The position numbers and the translations under genes were made by a program. Below the pieces are notes generated by a model. That model did no database searches. It was not told the origin of the DNA and saw only the letters and a program-made list of their open reading frames with translations. From the NCBI GenBank assembly GCA_014155875.1, contig JACEFZ010012615.1:98501-162500 (forward strand): a stretch of 64,000 nt of DNA, given 5' to 3'. How positions within the stretch are numbered: position 1 is the first letter of the stretch; each line of letters begins with the position of its first letter. Shown piece after piece: positions 9,106-19,271 of the stretch. Origin of the DNA: Cepaea nemoralis (Eukaryota > Mollusca > Gastropoda > Stylommatophora > Helicidae).

Positions 9106-10314
9106 TGTGTATATAGTGCTAGTCCTATATTTGTATAGACCAATGGACATTCAACGGCTGATGCGGTCAATATCACGACAACCCCCGTTACTCCCCAGGA
9201 CATAAACTGGCATCCTGTCTAGACAGGACAGACCAGGAAGCCCGAGTCATTAAAGACATCCATTTCTCTTGTGGGATTCGAGGACGTGGCCATCGAGTCG
9301 GCAGGCAAGTGATCATAGCCACTGTACCACCGTGGTATCCGAGTGTTGATGAACGCAAATGCTTGAGTGCCATCGGCGGTCACGTTGGTGTAATCGTTAG
9401 AACATTACGCTGACAATGCAATGAGCTGGATTCGACGAGGTTTAGAGTCAGCTCTCGTCGCAGGCTACGGGAGGGAAAGACTGACCACCTATTTTCCGTG
9501 CACTCAGGCCTTTTTTCCTACAAAGTGTAATGTCCTAACACTTTAATACCCAAAGCAGGTTCCTGTTACTGAGGTAAGTTTTTTAAAAAAACAACAACAT
9601 ATTTTCACATATTCTCTAATATTCAGAAATATAGAACCTATTCTTCGCAACTTGTCTGTGTAAGAACAGCGAATTAACTGCCGTCTTTACGATGAACATT
9701 TGCTGCATTTGATCTCCAACACCACTTATTATTATTCATTGCTTTCACGCATTTAATTCCACTTTACTTGCCTGTGTAAAACCGCTTAGTGTCATGCCAT
9801 TAATTATAACTGTGCACTGACAGACACTCGGTGCAAGGAAAAACAGCGAAAGGGAAATAACTAGGCATTCGAAAACATTGGAGACGGGTTAACTATTTCC
9901 ATGCAGGGGATTCTAATTTGAGCGGCTGCGTTAGCGAAGTTGATAACGAACTGCTCTGGTAATGTCAGGAGCATAGTCGGACGCGAGTTGGACGCTTGGC
10001 TTGACGCTTGTCAAAGTGATGGAAAGATTGGCTACTTAATTTTCCTTGTTCTCAGGCCTAAAAATTTGATAGCCCTATCACATAAACATAATTCTCTATT
10101 TCTCCAATCCTCTATTTCCCCCAATTCTCTATTTCCCAAATTCTCTATTTCTCCAAGTCATGGATCATTTTTGCAATTATTCGGATCCTTCGCATATCAA
10201 CGGTATAGCCACAAGCTATTGTGGCCATACACACGCTCCATTTGAAAGCAAACCGTGTGAAGATGAAAACAAGTTCAGATTGACTGCTGATTCACTTTGG
10301 ATACATTCAGGCTG
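9106..10314. other. No clear feature; possible tRNA-like relic
   Basis: A weak box A/box B pair (GGTCACGTTGGTGTAATCG, GGATTCGACGAGG) at 9385-9450 may mark an old SINE. At 10090-10160 there is an irregular TCTCTATTTC(TCC) reiteration. I see no coding content. Confidence 0.4.
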
Positions 10315-10700
10315 ACAAATGACGTAGTACTGTGTGGATCAGAAGCATGGAGAACGACTAAAAGGATAACAAATAAACTTAAAACATTACTTTATTAGTT
10401 CCTGCGAAAAACAGGATTGTAACGTTAAAATGGTATGACAATATCACCAACGTGGAACTCATGGAGAGAACTAGACTAATACCAGTGAATACAGAAGTGG
10501 AAAAAAAAGACACAGGTGCTGGTAGAATATACGTTGAGAAAACCTGACAATAATATAACTAGAAAGGTCGTTGTTTGAATCCATCAAAACCAAGAAGAAA
10601 AGAAGAGACATACATTAATAATATGGGAAGGACATTGGCGGTATTGCGTGGGATAACCAAGGAAAGAACGGCTTGGGGTGAATTGGTTGACGGCTTATGA
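10315..10700 (+). pseudogene. Degenerate LINE C-terminal remnant
   Basis: Frames with many stops still show VLCGSEAWRTTKRITNKLKT, like the VLLYGCETW-type segment after the RT thumb in RTE- or CR1-like LINEs. Further on there is a GLG-like end. Very decayed; clade not assignable. Confidence 0.5.
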
Positions 10701-10872
10701 CTCAATGGGGATTAAACGGCGAAAGAAAAGACATCTGAAGGTGTACGCAGAAGAGAAAGAAGCTCCTTACTGTGTGACTGATTAGTTTCTTTTGTGCATC
10801 CATGAATATAATTACCCCAGGCTCACCCTGTTTTGCATCCATCAATTCAGACGTACACATAGCTTTATAGAG

Positions 10873-11320
10873 CATTGTTCTCAATCGGTGGGGAATTCCC
10901 CCCCCCCCCCCCCCCCCACACACACACACCCGCAAAGGGGAGGTTGGGATTTTAGGGTGTTCGAGGAGGGAGGGGAATTAAGATTATTTCAAGATCGCGT
11001 TAATACAAGAACTACACAATCCTACACTTGATATTGTTTTCCTCTCCATACTTTATGGTTCTGTACTTCTCGACCTTCTGAAATTCGTTTTATAACGTAA
11101 GCAGACCCGCAAATCAGGTTTTATGTAGACGTCTAGACTTGTTCTAGTTTGTGTCATTAAATTTAGCTTCCATATTTACATATACTGTGTAAGGGCGGGA
11201 GTTGGGGGGGGGGGAGAATTTGTAGGGAGGAAATACGAAAGTGGGGGGGGGGGGGGGGTGACATTCTGAACATATGGTGAAAGGGTGCATGGGTCAAAAC
11301 AAAAAAGTTGAGAAACATTG
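10873..11320. mobile_element. hAT-type MITE, copy 2 (inverted relative to copy 1)
   Basis: Termini CATTGTTCTCAATCGG and GTTGAGAAACATTG are degenerate versions of the copy 1 and copy 3 inverted repeats. The inside matches the reverse complement of 31514-31965, including GGTTTTATGTAGACGTCTAG. Long homopolymer runs occur at 10899-10917 (C) and at about 11205-11214 and 11245-11256 (G). The flanking octamers do not match well, so the target duplication has decayed. Confidence 0.75.
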
Positions 11321-11452
11321 CTAATCAGAATACGGAACATCACAGTATCATCATCAGGAATTTCGGCGAACACACGTAGATTCGACACACAGAGAGACGA
11401 CTGTACTACATGAATATTTTATCCATAAAACGCGTTACTTCAATTTTGTCTC

Positions 11453-11816
11453 TCGAGATAAGATCTCGTTGCTTCCATGTGTCTCTCGAGATACAAGTCT
11501 CATTGCTTCACATATTTCTCTAGAGATACAGGTCTCATTGCTTCACATATTTCTCTCGAGATACAGGTCTCATTGCTTCACATATTTCTCTCGAGATACA
11601 GGTCTCATTGCTTCACATATTTCTCTTGAAATACAGGTCTCATTGTTTCACATATTTCTCTCGAGATACAGGTCTCATTGCTTCACATATTTCTCTTGAG
11701 ATACAGGTTTCATTGTTTCACATATTTCTCTAGAGATACAGGTGTCATTGCTTCATATATTTCTCTAGAGATACATTCTTCGCTGATTCATGCATTCCTC
11801 TCGAGATTATTAGAAC
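11453..11816. repeat. 35-bp minisatellite
   Basis: About ten units of TCTCTCGAGATACAGGTC followed by TCATTGCTTCACATATT. Each unit carries a TCTCGAGA palindrome. The array decays into CTTCATATGCGTGTCTAAAG at its end, which resembles the last unit of the 47-bp array at 14965-15367. Confidence 0.92.
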
Positions 11817-12550
11817 AAATACACGTCTCAATGCTTCATATGCGTGTCTAAAGAATGTCTGAGCAAAGAAAACAATATGGATGATTCACATGCCCCACAC
11901 ACACAGTCAGGCCTCTCATCATCTCATCTCATATAGTTCCTCTTGTACCTTGCGGTGTCGAGGTGAAGTATAAACAGTGGGAAGAGTGCCCGTTTATGGG
12001 CTTCATGTATCGAGATTCCCATGGACTCTAATTCCCGCTGTCATTGTTTACGTGGCCGGCCTCTTTCTCTGCTTCCGTTTAGTCTGTACATCATTGCTTG
12101 TTGTGGTATACTGTTAGTTGGTAATCTAGTTGTGTGGTCAAACTATTTAACTTGCTATTTTCTGATGAAGTCTATGGCTGCTATAACCCCCACTTTAGTC
12201 CTGATTTCTTCATTTTTGATTGTTTCTCTTCTTGATACATTGATTATTCTTCTCAGGAATCTCATTTCTGTTGTTGTGATGTTTCTTTTATTTTTTTCCT
12301 GTCATTGTCCACGTTTAACATTGGTAGCACATAGTTGGTAGGGAGATTGTGCTGTAGAGTGTTCTGTAGAGTGCTTTATTGGTAATTATTGATACATGTC
12401 TGTTCTTTAATATTGGTGCCATTTGCCCAATGATTTGGTTTGCCTTATTGCATCTATGTTCGATCTCGTCTACTGATTTGCCATTTGATGATATTATACT
12501 TCCTAGGTACTTGAAGCTCTTTACTTGATTCAGGGGGTGTCCTTCTAGGT

Positions 12551-13699
12551 CAGGGGTGTCAAACTCAATCACTAAGCGAGCCAAAACTCAAATCACACGT
12601 AAGGTTGCGAGCCAAACAAGATAAACATTAAATAAGCCGAAAATTAATCTTTTTTTTTAAAACATTAATATAAATTAAAACAGAAAAAAGAGCTGTGCAG
12701 TGTCAGTCGTGTCATTATTTTCATCGACGGCAAGGGAGAATGCAGCAAAATCTTTGCCTTTTTCGATCAGCAGTGTTTTCACATAAGTGGCCATTTCACA
12801 AACCCGATCAACAACCGTATTTGTGCTAAGGCTTACCTTTGCAAACATCTGCTGTTTGTCTGAACACAAGACGTCACACACTTTCATCATGCAGCGTTTC
12901 AGAAACCCTCTTTCTGTAATTGGTCGGCCTGATTTTGCGATCTCCTCCGCCACAATAAAACTTGCTTTCACAGCAGCTTCAGTTTGTGATTTTGCTTTGG
13001 TGAAAAACATCTGTTGTGATGTTAGATGCCTCTTCAGTTCTTTTACCTTCTATAGCTTCTGCTCTGCATTCAGGCTGTTTAACTTGTCTTGATGTTTAGT
13101 CCCGTAGTGCCGTCTCAGATTATATTATTTGATCACAGCCACATTATCTCCACAAATTAGACACACAGGTTTACCGCCAAGATTAGTAAATATATATTCA
13201 GCCTCCCAGGGTCTTTGAAAGGCTCTGTTTTCAGAATCAACTTTTCTCTTGATTATTTTAAAGGCTAGCTTTGATTTAACAAAAAAAAAAAAAGATTGTG
13301 CATCTACAAACAGACGCTTGATTGATATCAGGTTAGTCGTAGCGGGAAAAGGTGATTAATATCCGGTTACAACACTACTTTCATTTCTTATGCGCCAATC
13401 CATAACGAGCAACTGAACGTTGCTGGGTCACTATAACGACGAACATCCACTCACTACACAACTTTTATTTTCGCTTATTCTGCTCGAAACGAGAACGCTC
13501 TCAGATAGCCTATCATTCGGCAAAGCTGCTAATAAGGGAATTTGATTTGCACTTTATATTATTGCAATTAAAAAATATTTTTGCCTAAAATTCTCTCTCG
13601 GGCCGAATATATTTGTACGTCGGTTGAGACCTCTAGAGCCTGATATGATTGTACGCCGGGCCTGATGTGGCCCGATGGGCCTTGAGTTTGACACATGTG
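12551..13699 (-). mobile_element. hAT transposon, internally deleted, inside L-D
   Basis: Termini CAGGGGTGTCAAACTCA and TGAGTTTGACACATGTG form hAT inverted repeats. The flanks TTCTAGGT (12543-12550) and TTCTAGAT (13700-13707) are a 7/8 target duplication. At 1149 bp it is too short for a full transposase gene of this superfamily. Confidence 0.9.
12675..13200 (-). pseudogene. hAT transposase N-terminal part (BED finger plus GTF2IRD2/ZBED-like region)
   Basis: Minus-strand frames give CLICGDNVAVIK, two stops, then NLRRHYGTKH, a BED-type zinc finger. After a frameshift comes an open stretch (12675-13010) with KASFIVAEEIAKSGRPITE, FLKRCMMKVCDVLC and FSLAVDENNDTTDTAQLF. This is the part of Charlie-like hAT transposases that also survives in vertebrate GTF2IRD2 and ZBED proteins. 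The DDE catalytic core and dimerisation domain are missing, consistent with a non-autonomous deletion derivative. Confidence 0.9.
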
Positions 13700-13974
13700 T
13701 TCTAGATGAATTTTGTGGGTGTTCCTTCTTTGGTTATAGTCATTACCTCTGTTTTACGTATGCTTATTTTTATGTTATGTTCCATATACATTTCGTTTAG
13801 ACTGTTTATGCTGTCTTGTGATTTAATTCTGATTTTGCTATTAATGCGTGATCATCCGCAAATATGAGTTCTTTAACGGTGTGATTTGCCGTTTGTTCTT
13901 CTTCTGTGTTCTGTTTTTTTTTTTCATGCGGTGTTGTTAGGTTTCTCTTTGACTGGTTTCTTTACATATGCTGT

Positions 13975-14439
13975 CTGTGTTATGGACAAGAGGAGAATTG
14001 TCAAATGCTACGTATATTCAACGCTACCGAATGACGCGGAAGCCTGGATATTGAACAAGCAACTAGAAAGTTGCATAGAGGCCGTGGAGATGTGGATATA
14101 CAGACGAATATGTCGTATTTCATGGAAACAAAAACATGGAAACAAAAACAATCAAATGCAGAGGTTATAGAAAAACTGGGAATGAAGAGGGAGTTAATGA
14201 AATAAATAAAGAGGACGCAAGTGAAATATTTCGGCCACGTTAAAAGACATGATACTCTTGTAAAAACCATACTGGAAGGCAAGGTTGAGGGCAAGCGAGC
14301 AAGAGGTAGACAACGATAAAAGTGGGAAGATAACATCAAGAGGTGGACGAACATCAGCCTGTCAGAATGTACAGTCAGGGCGAGAGACAAACAGTGTTGG
14401 AGATCCATTGCAGCCAACCTTCATGGTGGAGACGGCATC

Positions 14440-14471
<32 letters not shown>
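13975..14471 (+). pseudogene. LINE L-E, 5'-truncated, inserted in L-D
   Basis: Encodes the C-terminal end of an RTE-like LINE: EAWILNKQLESCIEAVEMWI, YRRICRISW, a region corresponding to VKYFGHVKRHDTLVKTILEG, and GKRARGRQR, with stops and frameshifts. The 3' end runs into (ATTG)n at 14441-14471, a typical RTE-style microsatellite tail. It lies between the SGVRQDCVLSP and FADD motifs of L-D, so it inserted after L-D. Left boundary approximate. Confidence 0.8.
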
Positions 14472-14964
14472 CAAGAGGGGGGGGGGGGTTGGGAGACAGG
14501 ACACAATCTTGTCGTACTCCGGATCTTATGGTATAGGGTTCTGAGTATCCTCTATTTGTTCTTACCGTGTATTAACTGTTATTGAATAAGCTTCTACATC
14601 AATTTGTTATATGTTTACTCACTCCATATCTTTTACGGATTTCCCACAGCTTGTTTAAATCTACTCTATCAAATGCATTTTCTAGGTCGACAAAGGCTAA
14701 GTAGAGTATTTCATTAAATTCGATTGATTTTTCTATTAGTTGTCTGAAAGCAAAGATGGCATCTGTGCATCCTTTGTTTTTCCTAAATCCAAAGTTTGTT
14801 TCGCTTAACTGGGACTCTATTATAGGTCGTAGTCTTTTCTCTAAAAATTTGCAGAATATTTTCCCAGTATGACTCAAAAGGGAAATGCCTCTGTATTGCA
14901 TGCAGTCTCTTGTACTGCCTTCGTGTTTCCAAATTGGGATAATTATGGCGCTTCCCCTCTATGC

Positions 14965-15367
14965 TTCACATATGCGTCATGTGAATATGTAAGCTAGACG
15001 GGTCTTGGTGATTCACATATATGTCATGTGAATATATGAGCTAGAAGTCCTCCTTGCTTCACATATGTGTCATGTGAATATGCGAGCTTGACAATGCTCT
15101 TTACTTCACATATGCGTCATGTGAATATGTGAGCTAAACAATGCTCTTTACTTCACATATATTGATGTGATTATGTGAGATAGACAATGCTCTTTACTTC
15201 ACATATGCGTCATGTGAATATGTGAGATAGACAGGCCTAAGTACTTCACACATGTGTCATGAGAATATGAGAGCTAGACAGGTCTTAGTACTTCACACAT
15301 GTGTCATGAGAATATGAGAGCGAGATAGATCTCGGTGCTTCACATATGCCTTTCGAGAATATCTGAA
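14965..15367. repeat. 47-bp minisatellite with internal dyads
   Basis: About nine units of TTCACATATGCGTCATGTGA followed by ATATGTGAGCTAGACAATGC and TCTTTAC. Each good unit contains the 7-bp inverted repeat TTCACAT/ATGTGAA (for example 15105-15111 with 15119-15125). The last unit (CTTCACATATGCCTTTCGAG) resembles the 35-bp array at 11453-11816. Confidence 0.9.
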
Positions 15368-15637
15368 CAGAGAGAGGCCTCAGACATAATCTTCGAGGTC
15401 ATAGTGTTCTGGTGGAGACAGTGCAGAACAGCAATGGCTGTCCCGCTTTCACACGTTATTGAACAATCAAACAAGGGACACAAACAATGCTGTCTTCTGT
15501 GATGCGTGAAGAAAAGCTGTTTTTATGCCGACTTCTATAATTGCTAACGTTTTACGAATGGAAATGACGTCATTCGCACTGCGAGCGCTAACAAGTCAAG
15601 TCGCATTATTCTGTCAAGAAGCCTGATCAGCGGGAAA

Positions 15638-17104
15638 ATGTCACGTGGAAAATCCAACAAGAAACACGCTGTTGCCAAGATGTGCAGCGTGGGAGCCGAC
15701 ACCAAGAAGAAGAACGTCGAGAGCCCACCTGCTAGCTGCATCAAAGAGCCTGATATTACAGCCATCACTGAAGCTACTACGAGGGAGAAGATTAACAGCC
15801 CAACACAGTCAACCAAGACAGCAGAGAAGGAGGAGAAAGACACCAGAGTCGGAAACACCGACTCGAAAACAGTCCGATGGGTTGTCAAGCGGATTCCTGT
15901 GGAGCTGACAGATGAAGAAATCCTGAAGCAGCTACGTGAAGAGAATCTTCACATCCGATTCTTGAAGGCGGAGCGGCTTCTCACCTACTCCAAGGTACCT
16001 ACAACCTTGGCAGTAGTGACGTCGGAGGGCAGCGAGATGCCGACCACAGCATCATTCAAAAAGAGAATACAGCAACCAGAGAGATACATACCAAGAATCA
16101 CGCAATGTTCCAGATGTCAGAAGGCCGGCCACAGTAGAGCTAAGTGTCGCAGCAAGACGGAAATATGCCGATACTGCGCCGATCACCACGCCTTCAAGGA
16201 GTGTCCGCTGGCCAAGCTGGACACGGACTTCCGAGCACCCAACAACAAAAGAAAGTGCGCCAACTGCCTGGGCAAACATGGAGCAAGATACCTGGGCTGT
16301 TCGTACCTGCAGAGACACAGAGACGTCTTAAAGATCGCCATCATCACAAAGACACCATTCAAGGAAGCAATGCAGAGGGGCGAGACAGCCACGGGTATAC
16401 CGCAAGCTGAAAGAGATCAACTTCAAAAGCAGATAGACGAGTTGAAGAAGCAAGTCAAGGCACTGCTGACGACGTCTCCGACCAGCGATAATGAGAAGCT
16501 GCTGGCCGACATGAAAGAAATCCAGCTCGACATCAAACAAGAGATTCAGCGCATGGCTGAGACGAAAAAGGAGAACGAAGAAATCCTACAAATGATCAAG
16601 ACCGAAAGAGAATTGCATAGAGCTGAAATGGGACTCTTTCAAAACAAATTAACAGAAGCCACACAAGAACTCACAGAGAAACAGCAAGAAGAAAACCAAG
16701 AGACCGAGCCTGAACCGCAAGCTGAAGCCAGCAGCCCAACCACAACGCCCAAGAGGGAACTACTATACCGTCGGATCTCTGAAGGAGGCATAGAATACCC
16801 AGTCGACAAGGAGGAACTCAAGCGCGAGGAATTCAGAAGGCGCTGGGAAGAAAAAGAAAAGAAGAAGCCTAAGAAACTCCGGGGGAAACCGATGGTATAC
16901 CCAGTAGTACTCTACGACCGTGAGAACGACTTCGAGTACTATATAGATGACGGTAAAGTCGTCCCATGGCTGACCACGGAGGAAGAAAACTTTCGGCAGC
17001 AGTATCGCAAACGCAACTGTGAAAACATGCACAAGGAGGAAAATGAACACGTCGATAAGCTCCTACAGAAAATACACAATAAAGGAGAAAAAAAGACCAA
17101 ATAA
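15638..17104 (+). CDS. Gag-like zinc-knuckle ORF1 protein of a non-LTR element
   Basis: An intact 488-residue frame, by far the best-preserved protein in the left half of the window. Residues about 1-75 are polar and basic. Residues 76-155 form an RRM- or PRE_C2HC-like region (WVVKRIPVELTDEEILKQL) as in ORF1 proteins of Jockey/I-type LINEs. Three zinc knuckles follow at about 157-221: CSRCQKAGHSRAKC, CRYCADHHAFKEC and CANCLGKHGARYLGC. A long coiled coil covers about 255-355, and the C-terminus is charged (about 360-488). Expected role: binding element RNA and forming ribonucleoprotein particles. The start is the first ATG in the open frame. Base composition is richer in GC than its flanks. 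It could also be a domesticated gag gene; no intron or promoter evidence settles this. Confidence 0.8.
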   Translation: MSRGKSNKKHAVAKMCSVGADTKKKNVESPPASCIKEPDITAITEATTREKINSPTQSTKTAEKEEKDTRVGNTDSKTVRWVVKRIPVELTDEEILKQLREENLHIRFLKAERLLTYSKVPTTLAVVTSEGSEMPTTASFKKRIQQPERYIPRITQCSRCQKAGHSRAKCRSKTEICRYCADHHAFKECPLAKLDTDFRAPNNKRKCANCLGKHGARYLGCSYLQRHRDVLKIAIITKTPFKEAMQRGETATGIPQAERDQLQKQIDELKKQVKALLTTSPTSDNEKLLADMKEIQLDIKQEIQRMAETKKENEEILQMIKTERELHRAEMGLFQNKLTEATQELTEKQQEENQETEPEPQAEASSPTTTPKRELLYRRISEGGIEYPVDKEELKREEFRRRWEEKEKKKPKKLRGKPMVYPVVLYDRENDFEYYIDDGKVVPWLTTEEENFRQQYRKRNCENMHKEENEHVDKLLQKIHNKGEKKTK

Positions 17105-17106
17105 AA

Positions 17107-17122
17107 AGTCCTTTTAAGGACT
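17107..17122 (+). promoter_or_regulatory. 3' UTR hairpin 1, histone-stem-loop-like
   Basis: AGTCCT-TTTA-AGGACT: a perfect 6-bp stem with a UUUA tetraloop, starting 3 bases after the stop codon. It is preceded by AAAA and followed by GCAACCA. This is the size, loop type and position of the metazoan replication-dependent histone mRNA 3' stem-loop. Functional use is inference. Confidence 0.45.
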
Positions 17123-17225
17123 GCAACCAATAAAGCCAGGAGCCTGCACCACCAAAGAAAACAAGATGAAACATGCACAAAGGACAGCCACGGACCGATC
17201 CCCCAGCTGGAGGGGGATTACGAAA

Positions 17226-17241
17226 AGTCCTTATAAGGACT
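17226..17241 (+). promoter_or_regulatory. 3' UTR hairpin 2, same stem as hairpin 1
   Basis: AGTCCT-TATA-AGGACT, 119 bases downstream of hairpin 1 in the second tandem unit. Both stem arms are identical to hairpin 1 while the loop and flanking sequence have changed. Confidence 0.45.
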
Positions 17242-17639
17242 GCAGCCAGACGTGCCAGGAGCCTACACCAACAAAGAAAACCATAACAACAGAAGAGCAC
17301 AAAGGATAGCCGCCGACCACTGCTGACGTCACAGACACAAACGCTACATAACCAGTCCGAGATAGGACTCACAAGACAAGAATTAGGGTGAATAAACCCA
17401 CAAAAACCACGATCCTCAATTATAACCACAGCTGATGAAGCAGGTTAGACGAGGACGAATTTGGAATTTTTGTTTTTGAAATTTGGAATTGGAATTGGAA
17501 TGGAAATGAAGAACATTGTGGAAACCACTCGTGTGCTGTGGGTATTGATTAAATAAACTTGACAAATAAATTCATCGGTATGGATAAGCAGCAAATAAAC
17601 GGCAATGGTAAGAAGTAACAAATAAGAGAACATACTAGA

Positions 17640-17765
17640 CAACAGAGAAAGGTGAGTGGTGGCAATAGACACAACGGGATTCAAACCTCCCACCTTCACA
17701 CGACCGCAACATATCTCCGACGGGACTAGTGTATATTGCCGCGCGACCAGTCACGCTACCTAACA
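17640..17765 (-). mobile_element. tRNA-like relic (SINE head candidate)
   Basis: The minus strand reads GCGTGACTGGTCGCGCGGCA, then GAGGTTTGAATCCCG as a box B-like motif. Single copy in this window, body not identified. Confidence 0.35.
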
Positions 17766-18027
17766 AAGATACAGCTACAAGCCTGGTTTATCGTTTGACT
17801 GAAGTGACAGGTATGAAATTTAGATAAACTTCGCAAATAACCAGCTTTACAATGTTAGTTTGTATCTATGTGTCCATGTGTTTACTCGTTGGGCTTCCTA
17901 CAGGAGACTAGATGCTTAGTTTCGTATGTTGTCATTTAATAAACATACATACGTGGTTGGTCTCACTGAATGTAACCCCCCTCCCCCGCCACACACACAA
18001 ACACACACACACATTTATAGTATCTAT

Positions 18028-18562
18028 CCATTCATCATGTGCCATGCCTATAAGCGTGGGCGATCATGTTTTGCCATCTCACTCGATCACTAGAGTCGTG
18101 GATCAGCTCCGTGTTTCTGTCTCGACCATGCCACGTGGCCAAGCCATCCAGGTATTTACTTCTCGGTCTTCCTCTTCGTCTCTTCCCTTCGATCTTGCCA
18201 GTTGTCACGAAATTCTCCAATTCATTTCTTCTCATAACATGCCCACAAATTTTGACTGTCTACGTCTAATGTTTCTAATCAGTTTACGATCATCATTTGT
18301 TTCTTGAAGCACTTGTTCTTTGGTTTGTCTGTCTGTGCATGGCATTCTTTACATTTTCCTCAGAAACCACATTTCTACAGCCATCAGATGTTTTTCATCC
18401 TGTCTGCTCATTGTCCACGCTTCACATCCACACAAAAGTACAGGTTCTATGTAACACTTCAACACTTTTTTTCTAGTTTCACTTGATATCTTTTATTGGT
18501 CAGTATGTTTTTAATCTTGCAAAAGGCTACCCTCGCAATGGCAGTTATTGTTCTAATCTCTA
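18028..18562 (-). pseudogene. LINE L-B, 5'-truncated copy
   Basis: Reverse complement of roughly 36460-36990 of the full L-B element. It covers the segment after the RT palm to the C-terminal GRPRSKYLDGLATWHGRDRN and the stop, with several frameshifts. It ends at the same GTGCCATGCC boundary as the full copy. A (CA)n run precedes it at 17990-18012. Confidence 0.88.
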
Positions 18563-18874
18563 ACATATTGTATATACACACATATTGCTGTGTATAGACA
18601 GTTAGGCATGCACGCCTCTTTAAATCTGCATACATATCATTTGATGAGGAGCTTTTGACCACACTGAAATAACATGAGAATTAGATGCATTGGTATTGAT
18701 TAGTACCCATAGAAATAAACGAAAGAAACAGAGGTTTGACGACACACCAGGCAACATACACTTTGGAATTTACGGTGATTTGTTTGTTACAAGGTGCATA
18801 CACTTCGTCTCTGAGAATAATGCATCCATGATAGCTCATATCCTTATGTACAGAAGCCAATCAAGGACAATTTA
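18563..18874. other. No recognisable feature
   Basis: No coding or repeat match seen. Confidence 0.4.
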
Positions 18875-19271
18875 ATCCCTATCATGACTTATGCTATCAT
18901 CCATTAATAACTATCGTTACATATTTTGTCATCCTATCACGATCATTATTTATGCTGTCGTACTCTAATCGATATTATTACTTATGCTGTCATACTCCGA
19001 TGGCTATCATTACTTATACTGTCATACCCCAATCGCTATCATTGCTTGTGCTGTCATTCTCCAACCGCTATGATCACTTATGCTTTCATACTCCAATCGC
19101 TATCACCACATATGCCTGTCAAATATCCAACCTCTATTATCACTTATGCTGCCATAGTCCAATCGCTCTCATTACTTATGCTGTCATACTTTAATGACTA
19201 TCGTCGTTTAGGCTGTCTTCCTTCAATCATTGTCATCTTTCAATCTCTATTATTACTTATGCTGTCCTACT
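18875..19271. repeat. 33-bp minisatellite, left part
   Basis: About twelve units of ATTACTTATGCTGTCATACT followed by CCAATCGCTATC. The same array type continues at 21695-21958. Confidence 0.92.

Larger units (their letters stand above)
11917..14962 (-). mobile_element. LINE L-D, 5'-truncated and twice interrupted
   Basis: Minus-strand LINE. From its truncated 5' side it has RT motifs in order: IIIPIW and QYRGISLLSH, then LAFVDLENAFDRVD (14599-14955), SGVRQDCVLSP (14490-14535), FADDHAL (13840-13858), and VKSFKYLGSIISSNGKSVDE (12440-12520). Its C-terminal end is near 12010 and the 3' tail is GATGA-like at 11917-11937. It is split by a hAT element (12551-13699) and by LINE L-E (about 13975-14471). 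The first catalytic motif and FADD are present, but several frames are needed. A second truncated copy is at 55003-55195. Confidence 0.85.
15390..17480 (+). mobile_element. ORF1-only retroelement (non-autonomous LINE derivative, proposed)
   Basis: A single intact frame (15638-17104) is followed at once by a 3' UTR with a tandem duplication (17105-17223 and 17224-17325) and a TTTGGAATTGGAATTGGAAT-like tail near 17460-17505. No endonuclease or RT sequence lies within 3 kb on either side in the same orientation. Start and end are approximate; no target duplication was found. It compares with mammalian HAL1, elements that keep only ORF1. Confidence 0.6.

Noticed and set aside
11453..15367. CRISPR-like direct repeats
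   Set aside because: Units are contiguous tandem repeats without spacers and lie in eukaryotic repeat-rich DNA; they are minisatellites.
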